Source: Ovoidimarina sp038744785 | Lineage (GTDB): Bacteria > Pseudomonadota > Alphaproteobacteria > Rhodobacterales > Rhodobacteraceae | DNA: 64,000 nt | NCBI GenBank assembly: GCA_038744785.1 | Contig: JBCDLX010000007.1 | Coordinates: 119,695-183,694 of the forward strand | Reading direction: 5' to 3' | Part shown: piece after piece, positions 1 through 8,357 of the stretch | Numbering within the stretch: position 1 is the first letter of the stretch | How the letters are laid out: every line of letters starts with the position of its first letter | Program-made: the position numbers and the translations under genes | The notes under the pieces: model-generated | What the model was told of the DNA's origin: nothing | Databases searched by the model: none | What the model saw: only the letters and a program-made list of their open reading frames with translations

Positions 1-448
1 GACATTGGTGTTCATACCGGCTGCGACGGGGCAACGCCTCAGTGATCCAAGCGGCGCTGGGAACATCTCAATCTATCTTGGCCGGAGAAACCTAAGCGAT
101 TGACGGGTTAGCCGCCCGCCGAGCGACATGGGCCGACCATCACCTTACACACAAGAGCGGTACAACCGTTCGCGGCTTCTGCGGTCTAGTGGCGCATGGA
201 CGCAATTGTTCTGGCATGTGCGGCTGTTGCCCGATGCCTCGAACTTTCGAAAGTGTCCCAGGCATCAGAGCCGATCGCGGGGTTTGAGCTGGCGGCATGC
301 GGCTTGCGTGCCTGCCGCAAAGTGCTGGATTGCTTGATGCAGCGGGGTGTCTATTGCAGAGGCGGCTATTCCCAGAAGATTCGGCAGCCACTTGCACGCT
401 GACGCTGATACCGAAGGCTGCAGATCTTCGAATTCCGCAACCCGGACA
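1..448. other. No recognisable gene
   Basis: This stretch lies downstream of the CocE-type hydrolase, which is read leftwards and stops at 449. Short open frames exist on both strands, but none has a ribosome binding site, a recognisable domain or steady GC-ending codon use. One frame starting at 128 opens with residues GRPSPYTQE, loosely like the start of some IS transposase OrfA proteins, and the resemblance ends there. Confidence 0.5.
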
Positions 449-2473
449 TCAGCATTCGCTCCGGCGCACGGTGAAGTTATTGTCATAGCTGTAGACGGTT
501 TCGTCTTCGTCGTTTGCCAAAAGCCGCTGCGAGATAAGGAAACTGCTTTTGTTCGCGGTAATCGTGGTGTGGGACAAGAGAGTAACCTGTCCCTCGTTGT
601 CGCCCAAACACAGCCGATAGCTGAATTCGGCTCGGGCCGACTGCGGCGCGCTGTCAGCGATTGACAGGGCAACATCGCCCCGGGCGTCCACAGACCGACC
701 GTTCTCATGAATTTTGAACGCCCCATCATCCCGCGTCGCCAGGCGTGTGATCCTAGGCTCTTCGTCGGCTCGACAGAGTTTGACATCCCGCCTGGGGGTT
801 CGGGTCCATATGACCCCATTCACGGCCGGCACAATCGCACGCGATGGGATGTCGGCAGGTTGACAACGGTTTGCCTTATCGAGAACCGGTAGATGCAACG
901 TGCCGACACCAGCCTGCATGACCAGCGTCATCTGGTCAGCCGCGGGCCAGGCAATCGGCCAGACATTTGTCGAGATCGACAGGCGCAGCGCGTGCCCAGG
1001 CGAGATTTCCTGGGCGATATCGGTGAGGCGAACCGTCAGATCGTCGCTGTGTCCGGTTTCCGCGCACCTGCCAGTCGCCGACAGGTTTGCAAATCCGTAG
1101 CTCAGAAGTGTCGCGCTGCCTGCCTCATCTAGCTCGCAAAGGCGGATGAGGAGGGCACCATCAGGATGAGAGGTTCGGAATTTCAGGTGGACAGATGGCG
1201 CGCCAGCGACGATCAGCCCGCTTGAAAAAGCTTCGCTGTCGAATACGAGGGCGCCCTCGTCGTGCCGTGCCTGATCGAGCGGCATTTCAGGGCCGAAACC
1301 GTGAGGCAACCACTCCCAGGCGAGCATGTCGTTGTCTAGAGGTGTCGAAACCGCCATCGGCGCGTCCCCGGGTTCCGGCGCGGATGCCAGCCCTCCTTTG
1401 TTCAAGTGCAGCTGGTGTCGAGACGTGCCCTTCGGCGGCCAGCTTTCGGCAGAACACCAGCGTCCAGGGCGCCGCACATAGGCGGGCCTTGGCGGAACGC
1501 TTTCCTGAAGATAGTAGCGCAGCTTCGGGCCTCGATCCGCACGAGGACATATTCCCATAAGCCAGCGATCCCACCATGCTTTGGCCTCGCCCAGAAAATC
1601 CATCTGCGGACCGGGATGAGCGATGTGGGGGTAGGCGTGGGTCCATGGGCCTATGATTGCACGCGTAGGGCATTCGAGCCTATTGAGCATTCGCAGTGCT
1701 GCATTCGAATATCCGTCCGCCCATCCGCAGATCAATAGGGTTGGCGCAGTAATTCGGCTGTAAGACTCGCGCAGAGATCCGTGCCGCCAGAATGGCCCAT
1801 TCGACTGGTGCGACATCCATCGTTCAAGGACGTTCGGAGCTGCTTCCATCCTGGCAAGCCACTCTTTGCGCCACGCAGCACCGCTCTGTCTCGTCGGCGG
1901 ACGCATCATATAGGTTTGATAGAGTGCGCCCCAGGCGAGCCCTGCTGTCAGCATGCGACCGCCCATATAGTGAATATCGTCCTCATACCGGTCATCGGAC
2001 CCGTGAACCGGGATTATTGCCCTCAGAGATGGCGGCCTTAGCGCTGCAACCTGCAAGGCACTGAATGCGCCCCATGACATGCCGAACATACCCGTTGTGC
2101 CGGAGCACCATGGCTGATCCGCGATCCAGGCCAGCGCATCGACGCCGTCCTGCTGCTCACGTTCGATGTATTCGTCTTGCGGCGGACCATCGGAATCGAG
2201 CGACCCCGCGGGTTCGAGGCGAAGCGAGGCGTATCCATGCCCGGCGAACCACGGGTGGATCAACGCATCGCGCGGGTAACTGAAATCCGCATGTCGAAAC
2301 GGACAGTATTCTACCAGCGCTGGCACGGGGTGTTTGTGCGCGCATTCGGGCAACCAAAGGCGCGCGGACAGGTTGCGGCCATCGGGCAGGCTGACTGGCA
2401 GTGAGGGGACGATCTCAACCTGATGCGGGAGCGGTTCATCAGATACCGCCCCCTGCGCACTCGGGCGTTCCAT
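449..2473 (-). CDS. CocE/NonD family serine hydrolase (X-Pro dipeptidyl-peptidase-like)
   Basis: An alpha/beta hydrolase of the CocE/NonD (S15, X-prolyl dipeptidyl aminopeptidase) family, about 674 residues, which is normal for the family. The triad can be read: nucleophile Ser133 in GMSWGAF, Asp253 in CGWADGY, His279 in GPWTHAY. A jelly-roll domain typical of the family follows. The family hydrolyses acyl-proline peptides, esters or amides; the substrate here is unknown. I chose the ATG at 2473, which has GGAAG just upstream. A TTG at 2560 would extend the protein by 29 poorly conserved-looking residues and overlap the preceding gene. It lies 58 bases downstream of the substrate-binding protein gene on the same strand and is probably cotranscribed. 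No signal peptide is seen, so it is probably cytoplasmic. Confidence 0.88.
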   Translation of the reverse strand: MERPSAQGAVSDEPLPHQVEIVPSLPVSLPDGRNLSARLWLPECAHKHPVPALVEYCPFRHADFSYPRDALIHPWFAGHGYASLRLEPAGSLDSDGPPQDEYIEREQQDGVDALAWIADQPWCSGTTGMFGMSWGAFSALQVAALRPPSLRAIIPVHGSDDRYEDDIHYMGGRMLTAGLAWGALYQTYMMRPPTRQSGAAWRKEWLARMEAAPNVLERWMSHQSNGPFWRHGSLRESYSRITAPTLLICGWADGYSNAALRMLNRLECPTRAIIGPWTHAYPHIAHPGPQMDFLGEAKAWWDRWLMGICPRADRGPKLRYYLQESVPPRPAYVRRPGRWCSAESWPPKGTSRHQLHLNKGGLASAPEPGDAPMAVSTPLDNDMLAWEWLPHGFGPEMPLDQARHDEGALVFDSEAFSSGLIVAGAPSVHLKFRTSHPDGALLIRLCELDEAGSATLLSYGFANLSATGRCAETGHSDDLTVRLTDIAQEISPGHALRLSISTNVWPIAWPAADQMTLVMQAGVGTLHLPVLDKANRCQPADIPSRAIVPAVNGVIWTRTPRRDVKLCRADEEPRITRLATRDDGAFKIHENGRSVDARGDVALSIADSAPQSARAEFSYRLCLGDNEGQVTLLSHTTITANKSSFLISQRLLANDEDETVYSYDNNFTVRRSEC

Positions 2474-2531
2474 GGCTTCCAAGCTATGCTCCAGACCAGA
2501 GATCGGGCGGGTTCTTTGGGTGCTGACTACC

Positions 2532-4133
2532 TTACTCGGAGAACCACCAGCGATCGGCAAGCTTGTAGCCGTCCATATCCCAGTTCACTGCGACGGACCC
2601 GTGGGCCAACTTGTCGGATTTCGCCAGGACGTCTGCGGCAAAGACCGGAATGACCTGCCCACCATCGTTGCTCACAATCCTCTGCATTTCGACATAGAGC
2701 TCTCTGCGCCGCGCCTGATCCAGTTCTGTGCGTGCTTCGACTAGAAGTTTGTCAAACCGCCCGTTCGTCCAGAATGCATCGTTGTAGCTAGCGGTGCTGA
2801 CATAGCCTTCAGAAAATATCCAGTCCGCGGTGGGCCGCCCGCTCCAATAGGACATCACCCAGGGTTCCTTGCGCCAAACATCGCTCCAATACCCATCGCT
2901 TGGCTGGCGGACGACTTCGATGTCAATGCCCGCTTCCCGCGCCGATTCTGCCAACAAAACCGCCCCGTCCACTGCACCGGTAAAAGCGGCTTCGGAGCTG
3001 TTGAGCTGAATTTGCAAGCTGTCCACACCAGCCTTCTTTAAGTGGAATTTCGCCTTTTCCGGATCAAAGGCGCGCTGTGGTAGCTCGTCTGCGGTCGCGG
3101 CATCGGGCAGACTGCCTGGAATGGGGTGATCGTTCCCGACCTCGCCAAACCCGAACAGAATAGTCTCAAGCATGGCTTCGCGGTTCATGGCATACTTCAC
3201 CGCAAGCCGGACGTCGTTGTCATTGAATGGTGCCACATCGGCCCGCATCGGCAGGGTGTAGTGTTTGTATCCGTTCTGAACCACCAATTCGATGCCCGAC
3301 AAAGCCTCCAGTCGGCGTGCGGTAGACCGCTCGACATTGTTGATCACGTCCAGATCGCCCGCCCGAAGCCCCGATGTCCGTGCGTTGGCGTCGTTTATGC
3401 CGAGGGTTTCAACCTCATCGAAATTGGCGTGATCGTCTTTCCAGTAGTTCGGATTTCGCGTTGCGAATGAGCGAACGCCTTTTTCCCATTCCTGAAGGAT
3501 GTAGCCCCCGGTGCCATTTCCCGAATCGAAATCCGTATCCCCGTCCTGTACGATCTGCAGGCGCGGGTCAGACAGCAGAACCGGGAAATCCGCGTTTCCG
3601 CTGGCAAGCGTAACCATGATGTTCATGTCCCCGTCGCGGGACAGATCGGTGATCGAAGAAAAGACGGTCTTGAGTGGTGAAGCGGAGTCATCGCCCAAAT
3701 GCAGCCCCATCGTGTACAGGAAATCCTCGGGCCCGAAAGTCTTGCCGCTGTGAAACTCCACCCCAGGGCGAAGCCGCAGAAGCCATTTCTCCGCACCGGT
3801 TGACGCGGCCTCCCAGCTTTCGACAAGCTCGCCGACAAGTTCCCCTGTGCCACTGATCTCGAGGGGCCCGTTTCGGACCTGACCGATCAGAGCACCTACC
3901 ATCGCCCCCGTGATGGCCGCTGGATCAAGTGTATCGGTAGATGATGTGCCCGACACGCCAAGCCGCAGCGTGCCGCCCCGCCGCGGTGCTTGTGCCCATG
4001 AGGTTTCAGGCCAAAGGCCTCCGGCACCGGCAGCCAAGCCTGCTGCCACGCTTGCAGACGAGGCACCCAGAAAGCGGCGTCGGTCCAGACTGGGACCGGC
4101 GACGCTCGTTCGGTTGTTCTTGGAAATCCGCAT
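2532..4133 (-). CDS. ABC transporter substrate-binding protein, family 5 (DppA/OppA type), Tat-exported
   Basis: A periplasmic solute-binding protein of the SBP_bac_5 family, which binds oligopeptides, dipeptides, opines or glutathione-like solutes. The N-terminus has a twin-arginine signal (DRRRFLGAS then an Ala/Gly-rich hydrophobic stretch ending near WAQA). The mature part begins with the family pattern GGTLRLGVSG, followed by LDPAAITG and VEFHSGKTF. About 533 residues is the usual length. I chose the ATG at 4133, with AGGGAG upstream; a TTG at 4151 is the alternative. No permease or ATPase gene lies in the window, so the protein is an orphan here or works with a system elsewhere. The downstream CocE hydrolase suggests peptide-like cargo, which is an inference. 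Confidence 0.9.
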   Translation of the reverse strand: MRISKNNRTSVAGPSLDRRRFLGASSASVAAGLAAGAGGLWPETSWAQAPRRGGTLRLGVSGTSSTDTLDPAAITGAMVGALIGQVRNGPLEISGTGELVGELVESWEAASTGAEKWLLRLRPGVEFHSGKTFGPEDFLYTMGLHLGDDSASPLKTVFSSITDLSRDGDMNIMVTLASGNADFPVLLSDPRLQIVQDGDTDFDSGNGTGGYILQEWEKGVRSFATRNPNYWKDDHANFDEVETLGINDANARTSGLRAGDLDVINNVERSTARRLEALSGIELVVQNGYKHYTLPMRADVAPFNDNDVRLAVKYAMNREAMLETILFGFGEVGNDHPIPGSLPDAATADELPQRAFDPEKAKFHLKKAGVDSLQIQLNSSEAAFTGAVDGAVLLAESAREAGIDIEVVRQPSDGYWSDVWRKEPWVMSYWSGRPTADWIFSEGYVSTASYNDAFWTNGRFDKLLVEARTELDQARRRELYVEMQRIVSNDGGQVIPVFAADVLAKSDKLAHGSVAVNWDMDGYKLADRWWFSE

Positions 4134-4219
4134 GGCATCGCTCCCTGGCAAAACTGTTAGGTAGAAGGATACGGATCACGCTTCTCTCAGAGTTCGTTTA
4201 ATCGACATCTGTATTATGC

Positions 4220-5224
4220 TTATTCGACGCCTTGGTTGTCCTCCGAGGAACTTCTCCTTAGCTGCTCCCGTTCTGTCGACGGAGGATGCCCAAATTGCGC
4301 GCGATAGCATTGGCTGAGGTATTGAGGGCTTCCAAAGCCCGTCTGAAGCGCGACGCTCCAAATGGGGACATCTGTGAGACGTAGCAAAGCCCGCGCATGC
4401 TCAAGCCGGATCGTGCGATAGTGCAACTGCGGTGTTGTGCGGAAGTGGCTAAGGAATTGGCGTTCGAGTGTCTTAACGTTCACCTTCACATGTCTGGCGA
4501 TTGCCCCGATGGCCAGCGGGCTTTCGATATGCTCGTGCATCAGTTTCGTGGCGGCTTCAACAAGGGTACTGGCGACGGGTCGGAACGGGCTGTGCTTTAG
4601 TGGAACGCCTTGGCTGCCGGCACGGATTGCCTGGTGCATAATTTGCCGTGCTACGTCCGAAGATACATCTTCGCCAATGCTTTCAGAAACGAACTCCAGA
4701 AAAAGGTCGATCGCAGACGTCCCCCCCGAGCAGGTAAAGAACTTACCGTCCCGAACGTAGAGCGAGCGTGAGACGTTCAGCATCGGAAAAGTCTCTTCAA
4801 ACGAAGGGATATCTTCCCAATGAACGGTACAGCGCCGACCTTGAAGCAGGCCAGCACGCGCCAGAAGCCATGAGCCGGTGGCTATGGCGCCAATCTGGGT
4901 GTCCCCTCGGTTTGCGGCGCGCAGGTAGCGGACAACCCTTTGATCATCGATCAAGTGGCCGCCAAGGCCCGCGCAAACAACAAGCACATCCGGCATCGGT
5001 GCGTTTTCGGTTGTGTATTCTGTCAGTGTGCGCATCCCGTTCATGGCCATCACTTCGCTGTCGACTGCGCTGATCGTGAACCATCGGAACTGGGCTCGCT
5101 CGGTTACATAGGCCGCGTCGCGCAAAACATCGATCATCCCCGAGACCGGAAGCATTGGATAGGCCTCAAGCAATAGGAACCCGAACGTCGAGTTTGGATG
5201 GATGGCGTTCGAGACGGGCGTCAT
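4220..5224 (-). CDS. GlxA-family transcriptional regulator (DJ-1/PfpI domain plus AraC HTH)
   Basis: Two-domain regulator of about 334 residues. The N-terminal half is a DJ-1/PfpI-like amidotransferase fold (FGFLLLEAYPMLPVSG; GAIATGSWLLARAGLLQGR). Thr-Gly-Ser stands at the elbow where related enzymes have a catalytic Cys, so this half is presumably a sensor. The C-terminal 100 residues form an AraC/XylS double helix-turn-helix (PLAIGAIARHVKVNVKTLERQF and WSVALQTGFGSPQYLSQCYRAQFG). Characterised relatives (GbdR, CdhR, ArgR types) respond to betaines, carnitine or amino acids. It is divergent from the M24 peptidase across 81 bases and upstream of the substrate-binding protein gene on its own strand, so it plausibly controls both. 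The effector is unknown. Confidence 0.9.
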   Translation of the reverse strand: MTPVSNAIHPNSTFGFLLLEAYPMLPVSGMIDVLRDAAYVTERAQFRWFTISAVDSEVMAMNGMRTLTEYTTENAPMPDVLVVCAGLGGHLIDDQRVVRYLRAANRGDTQIGAIATGSWLLARAGLLQGRRCTVHWEDIPSFEETFPMLNVSRSLYVRDGKFFTCSGGTSAIDLFLEFVSESIGEDVSSDVARQIMHQAIRAGSQGVPLKHSPFRPVASTLVEAATKLMHEHIESPLAIGAIARHVKVNVKTLERQFLSHFRTTPQLHYRTIRLEHARALLRLTDVPIWSVALQTGFGSPQYLSQCYRAQFGHPPSTEREQLRRSSSEDNQGVE

Positions 5225-5305
5225 CGCAATACATCCGTCGAATAAGGATACACGATTGTCGAATTAACATTAGCCTCCGGCGCGCAGAAGCGGAAAGTCC
5301 TAGAG
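5225..5305. promoter_or_regulatory. Divergent promoter region between GlxA regulator and M24 peptidase
   Basis: An 81-base gap between divergently read genes. It contains two near-identical direct copies, TCGAATAA (starting about 5236) and TCGAATTA (starting about 5258), spaced by about two helical turns. They could be half-sites for the AraC-type regulator. This is inference from position and spacing only. Confidence 0.35.
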
Positions 5306-6490
5306 ATGGAACCTGCATTGAGTGACCGCGCCGCCTTGCGACTGCGTCTTGGAAACGCCCTCGCCGCCCAGGGCATCGACGCTTACATAGCGCTGACCCC
5401 GGCGAACTATCGCTACATTACTGGCCATGCCAGCGCCTTCCTAGATCTTTCCTGGCAGATGACAGGCACGGACATGGCGATCCTACCGACTGACCAGGGG
5501 CTAGCGCCGGCTATTCTGGTCAGCGACTATTCCGCTCCCGAAGCCTCACGGAACAGCGACATCGAAGACGTCCGCACCTATTCCATGTGGACAGAGAACC
5601 GCGCGATCCAGGATCTTACCGCAACCCCGGCCCGACGCATCGAGCGGCCGGAGCAATATGACAGCCGGTCGATCTTCGGGATTGCACGCGAGGTGCTGGC
5701 GGACCGCGGCCTCTCGCATGCTGTGATCGGAACCGATCTAACACAGATGAAAACATCCACCATGCATGCGATGCACGCCGCTCTTCCCAACAACAGAATC
5801 GTCGATTGTGAAGAAACGGTTTATGCCGTCCGCAGCATTAAAGAGCCGTTCGAGATTGACCGCCTCGCCCGGGCAGCGGCGCTGTTCGATCACGGAGCCG
5901 AAGCGACCTTTCAGGCCCTTGAACCAGGGCAATCGGCGCCTGAGCTTCGCGGGATTCTCGACGCGGCAATCCGGGAAAAGGCACCGGAATGCGAGGCTAC
6001 TTTCTTCTTTCCGCACTTCGGAATGGATGGTGCTGTGAGCCGCGATGCACTGGTCAAACTTGATGCAGGTGCGCGGGTAGGTGGCTATTGGAGTGACGGA
6101 TGCAGGCATCGCGTGTTTGGTCGGCCCACGGCGATGCAGCGCCGGGTTCACGAAGCACTTTCATCCGGATATGCAGCAGCCCTTGAAAAAATCCGCCCGG
6201 GCGCTCTTATGCGCGATGTTTTTCAGGCGGGGATTGATGGCGTGCGCAAATACGGTCTTCCGGGCTATTCGCGCGGGCATATCGGGCATTCGATCGGTCT
6301 TGACGGACAGATCGAAGAGGCTCCCTTCATCGGCCCCAACGAGACGCAGATCAAAGAAAACATGGTCCTTTGCCTGGAGCTGCCCTGTTACCCGCCTGAT
6401 CTTGGCGGGTTTAATATTGAAGACATGTTGCTTGTGACGGCGACAAGTGTTCGTCCGTTGACGCATCTGTCACACCGGTTGGCGATTTAG
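5306..6490 (+). CDS. M24 family metallopeptidase (Xaa-Pro aminopeptidase/creatinase fold)
   Basis: Pita-bread-fold hydrolase of about 394 residues with an N-terminal creatinase-like domain (about 10-170) and a catalytic domain (about 180-390). The five metal ligands can be read: Asp253 (KLDAG), Asp264 (YWSDGCRH), His328 (RGHIGHS), Glu358 (LCLELP) and Glu372 (FNIED). It should therefore be a true metalloenzyme rather than a metal-free creatinase. Family members remove N-terminal residues before proline or act on small amides such as creatine or ectoine derivatives; the substrate cannot be decided here. It is divergent from the GlxA regulator. Its last 21 bases overlap the end of the convergent threonine aldolase gene. 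Confidence 0.88.
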   Translation: MEPALSDRAALRLRLGNALAAQGIDAYIALTPANYRYITGHASAFLDLSWQMTGTDMAILPTDQGLAPAILVSDYSAPEASRNSDIEDVRTYSMWTENRAIQDLTATPARRIERPEQYDSRSIFGIAREVLADRGLSHAVIGTDLTQMKTSTMHAMHAALPNNRIVDCEETVYAVRSIKEPFEIDRLARAAALFDHGAEATFQALEPGQSAPELRGILDAAIREKAPECEATFFFPHFGMDGAVSRDALVKLDAGARVGGYWSDGCRHRVFGRPTAMQRRVHEALSSGYAAALEKIRPGALMRDVFQAGIDGVRKYGLPGYSRGHIGHSIGLDGQIEEAPFIGPNETQIKENMVLCLELPCYPPDLGGFNIEDMLLVTATSVRPLTHLSHRLAI

Positions 6491-7549
6491 TACGGATGCG
6501 TCTTCGAAAAACGCCTCGATGGCCTCTATGACCGTCGTAATCGCTGCAGGGTCGACATCGCGGTGAAACACCAGCCTCATGGCTGGTTCCTGCGCCCCGA
6601 TCAGAATCCCTTTCTCGCTCAGAAATACCCGTAAGGGTTCATGCACACCTAGTGGCGGTTCGAAATGCACCATGTTGGTTGCCTGTCGAACATGGCCGCA
6701 CCCGAGCGCCCGAAGGCGCGAAGAGAAATCGGCTGCCAATTGATGATCGCGTATGAGGCCAGCTGAATTATTTTCAAGCGCATACAATCCCGCCGCCGCC
6801 AGCACACCGGCCTGGCGCATCGCACCGCCTAGAATCTTGCGTGCGCGTCGGACAGATCGCATCAGATAGGCGTTGCCCGCAAGAACTGCCCCCGCTGGAG
6901 CTCCAAGCCCTTTTGACAGGCAAAGTGTCACGGTATCCGCCAATTGTCCCAGCTCTGCCGGGGCAACGCCCAGCTCTGTCGTGGCGTTCAGAAGCCGCGC
7001 GCCATCAAGATGAATGGCGAGCCCGTGTTCGCGTGCAGCCTCTGCCGCGCATCGGATGCGCGCCAGCGGAATGGCGATGCCAGAGACCGTGTTTTCCAAA
7101 GACAGCAATCTAGAGACCGGACAATGGGGATCGTCGGGCTTGATGCGGGCTTCAATCTCACTTGAATCCACGCACATGTCCGCACCCACTGAAAGGGGCT
7201 GAAGCGCGACGCCGGCCAGAACCGAAGCGCCAGCGGCTTCATCGGCGAGCAAGTGATAGCCCTCGCCTACAAGCACTTCGTCACCGCGCTGGCAATGGGC
7301 CATAACTGCCGAAAGGTTGCTTTGGGTCGCCGTTGGGAAGAACGTTGCTGCCTCTTGCCCAAGCAGCTTTGCAACCGTCTGCTCAAGGCGTTTGACCGAT
7401 GGGTCTTCGCCGCGGCAGTCATCTCCCACCTCGGCCCGCGCCATCGCCGCACGCATGGCCGTGTCAGGGCAGGTCGCCGTGTCCGAGCGTAGGTCACAGA
7501 TGATCTCTTGCCCGCTGGGACCGGCATCGATCCCCCTGTAAAGGCTCAT
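6470..7549 (-). CDS. ltaE: Low-specificity L-threonine aldolase (PLP-dependent, fold type I)
   Basis: Threonine aldolase/beta-eliminating lyase of about 359 residues. It starts with the family signature DLRSDTAT, has the PLP-binding Asp182 in HLDGAR and the Schiff-base Lys213 in LSKGLGAP. The family cleaves beta-hydroxy-alpha-amino acids (threonine, allothreonine, phenylserine and others) to glycine and an aldehyde. Its ATG overlaps the stop codon of the upstream hydroxylase gene (ATGA), so the two are translationally coupled. This suggests that the aldolase acts on a beta-hydroxylated amino acid made by that enzyme, which is inference. Its 3' end overlaps the convergent M24 gene by 21 bases. 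The low-specificity type is assigned from sequence feel, not measurement. Confidence 0.88.
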   Translation of the reverse strand: MSLYRGIDAGPSGQEIICDLRSDTATCPDTAMRAAMARAEVGDDCRGEDPSVKRLEQTVAKLLGQEAATFFPTATQSNLSAVMAHCQRGDEVLVGEGYHLLADEAAGASVLAGVALQPLSVGADMCVDSSEIEARIKPDDPHCPVSRLLSLENTVSGIAIPLARIRCAAEAAREHGLAIHLDGARLLNATTELGVAPAELGQLADTVTLCLSKGLGAPAGAVLAGNAYLMRSVRRARKILGGAMRQAGVLAAAGLYALENNSAGLIRDHQLAADFSSRLRALGCGHVRQATNMVHFEPPLGVHEPLRVFLSEKGILIGAQEPAMRLVFHRDVDPAAITTVIEAIEAFFEDASVLNRQPV

Positions 7550-8223
7550 TTGGTTACCTGGTCGTAGGCAAGGGCTGCCACGATATGCACCCTACGCGTC
7601 TCGCCGCCGTTTAGGGCGGTATGATAGCCCCGCGTATCAGTGAAATAGACCGAGCCGTCGGCGGGCAAATGCGTGACGTGATGGTTCACGATAAACAAGG
7701 ATCCGGGGTTCGTCGCGATTGGGATATGCAGACGTGGTTCGGGATCTCTATGCCAGGAATTGCAGCTGTATTCGCCCTTTGAAAGAACACGCATCCTGCC
7801 GATTGGAAACCGTGCAGACAGCGAATTGTGCACTTCTTCGAAATAGGTCCCGCGGAACCTAGGATTGAATTCGCTGAATGCAATCTCTGGGACAAGATCT
7901 TCACGTGGTTCCTCGACGTATCTTTCGTCGGCCCGAAGCCAGTAGCGGCCCGACAGGTCATTCGCAGTCCACTCCGTCTGTCCGGGCCGCTGCGTGAGAG
8001 GCAGAGCCGCAAACCCCTGATCCTGCATGTCACCCATATATGTTTCTAGCGACAGGCATTCTTCGAGTGCGGCACGTAACCTAAAGATGTCGAACGCAAG
8101 TTCAAGGCGCTGGATTCCAGGGCCCGGCACAAACTCTGCGACCGACTGCGTGTCCGCGCGATGTTTCATAGCACGTTCGACCAGCGATGTACTGGCGTCC
8201 GAGATCTGTTGAACAAATGTCAT
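7546..8223 (-). CDS. Aspartyl/asparaginyl beta-hydroxylase-like 2-oxoglutarate/Fe(II) dioxygenase
   Basis: A cupin-fold dioxygenase of 225 residues in the Asp/Asn beta-hydroxylase superfamily, which also holds free-amino-acid hydroxylases such as cis-proline hydroxylases. The iron facial triad is His158 and Asp160 (WHRDPEPRLHIPI) with His201 (GYHTALNGG). Arg211 follows at the place expected for 2-oxoglutarate binding (TRRVHIV). I chose the ATG at 8223, preceded by GGAGAGG; a longer frame reaching 8430 would overlap the divergent LysR gene. It is the first gene of a two-gene unit with the threonine aldolase and is read divergently from the LysR. The substrate is unknown; a free amino acid or short peptide is likely from the context. 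Confidence 0.8.
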   Translation of the reverse strand: MTFVQQISDASTSLVERAMKHRADTQSVAEFVPGPGIQRLELAFDIFRLRAALEECLSLETYMGDMQDQGFAALPLTQRPGQTEWTANDLSGRYWLRADERYVEEPREDLVPEIAFSEFNPRFRGTYFEEVHNSLSARFPIGRMRVLSKGEYSCNSWHRDPEPRLHIPIATNPGSLFIVNHHVTHLPADGSVYFTDTRGYHTALNGGETRRVHIVAALAYDQVTK

Positions 8224-8291
8224 CCGGCCTCTCCGAGAGCTATCGATTTCAAAGTCATACTCGCCCGTTCGTGGGCAGCGGAAAACGTGAG

Positions 8292-8329
8292 AATTTGCAT
8301 GACTTCTTGCAAAATTTGCATCAACTTGC
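8292..8329. promoter_or_regulatory. Candidate LysR operator between hydroxylase/aldolase operon and LysR gene
   Basis: Two direct copies of AATTTGCAT begin at 8292 and 8313, exactly 21 bases apart (two helical turns), and each is followed by CTTGC. Between them lies the odd-centred palindrome TGCAAAATTTGCA at 8308-8320. The site is in the 134-base divergent gap, where LysR regulators normally bind. Seen directly; the regulator assignment is inference. Confidence 0.55.
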
Positions 8330-8357
8330 CCACGACACAGAAGGCAAAGCCCACAGC

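Noticed and set aside
128..337. Plus-strand frame opening GRPSPYTQE, like some IS OrfA starts
   Set aside because: Nothing after the first residues matches a transposase, and there is no OrfB.
8187..8357. N-terminal extension of the LysR gene
   Set aside because: It would overlap the divergent hydroxylase start and push the HTH about 57 residues away from the N-terminus, which is not normal for LysR proteins.
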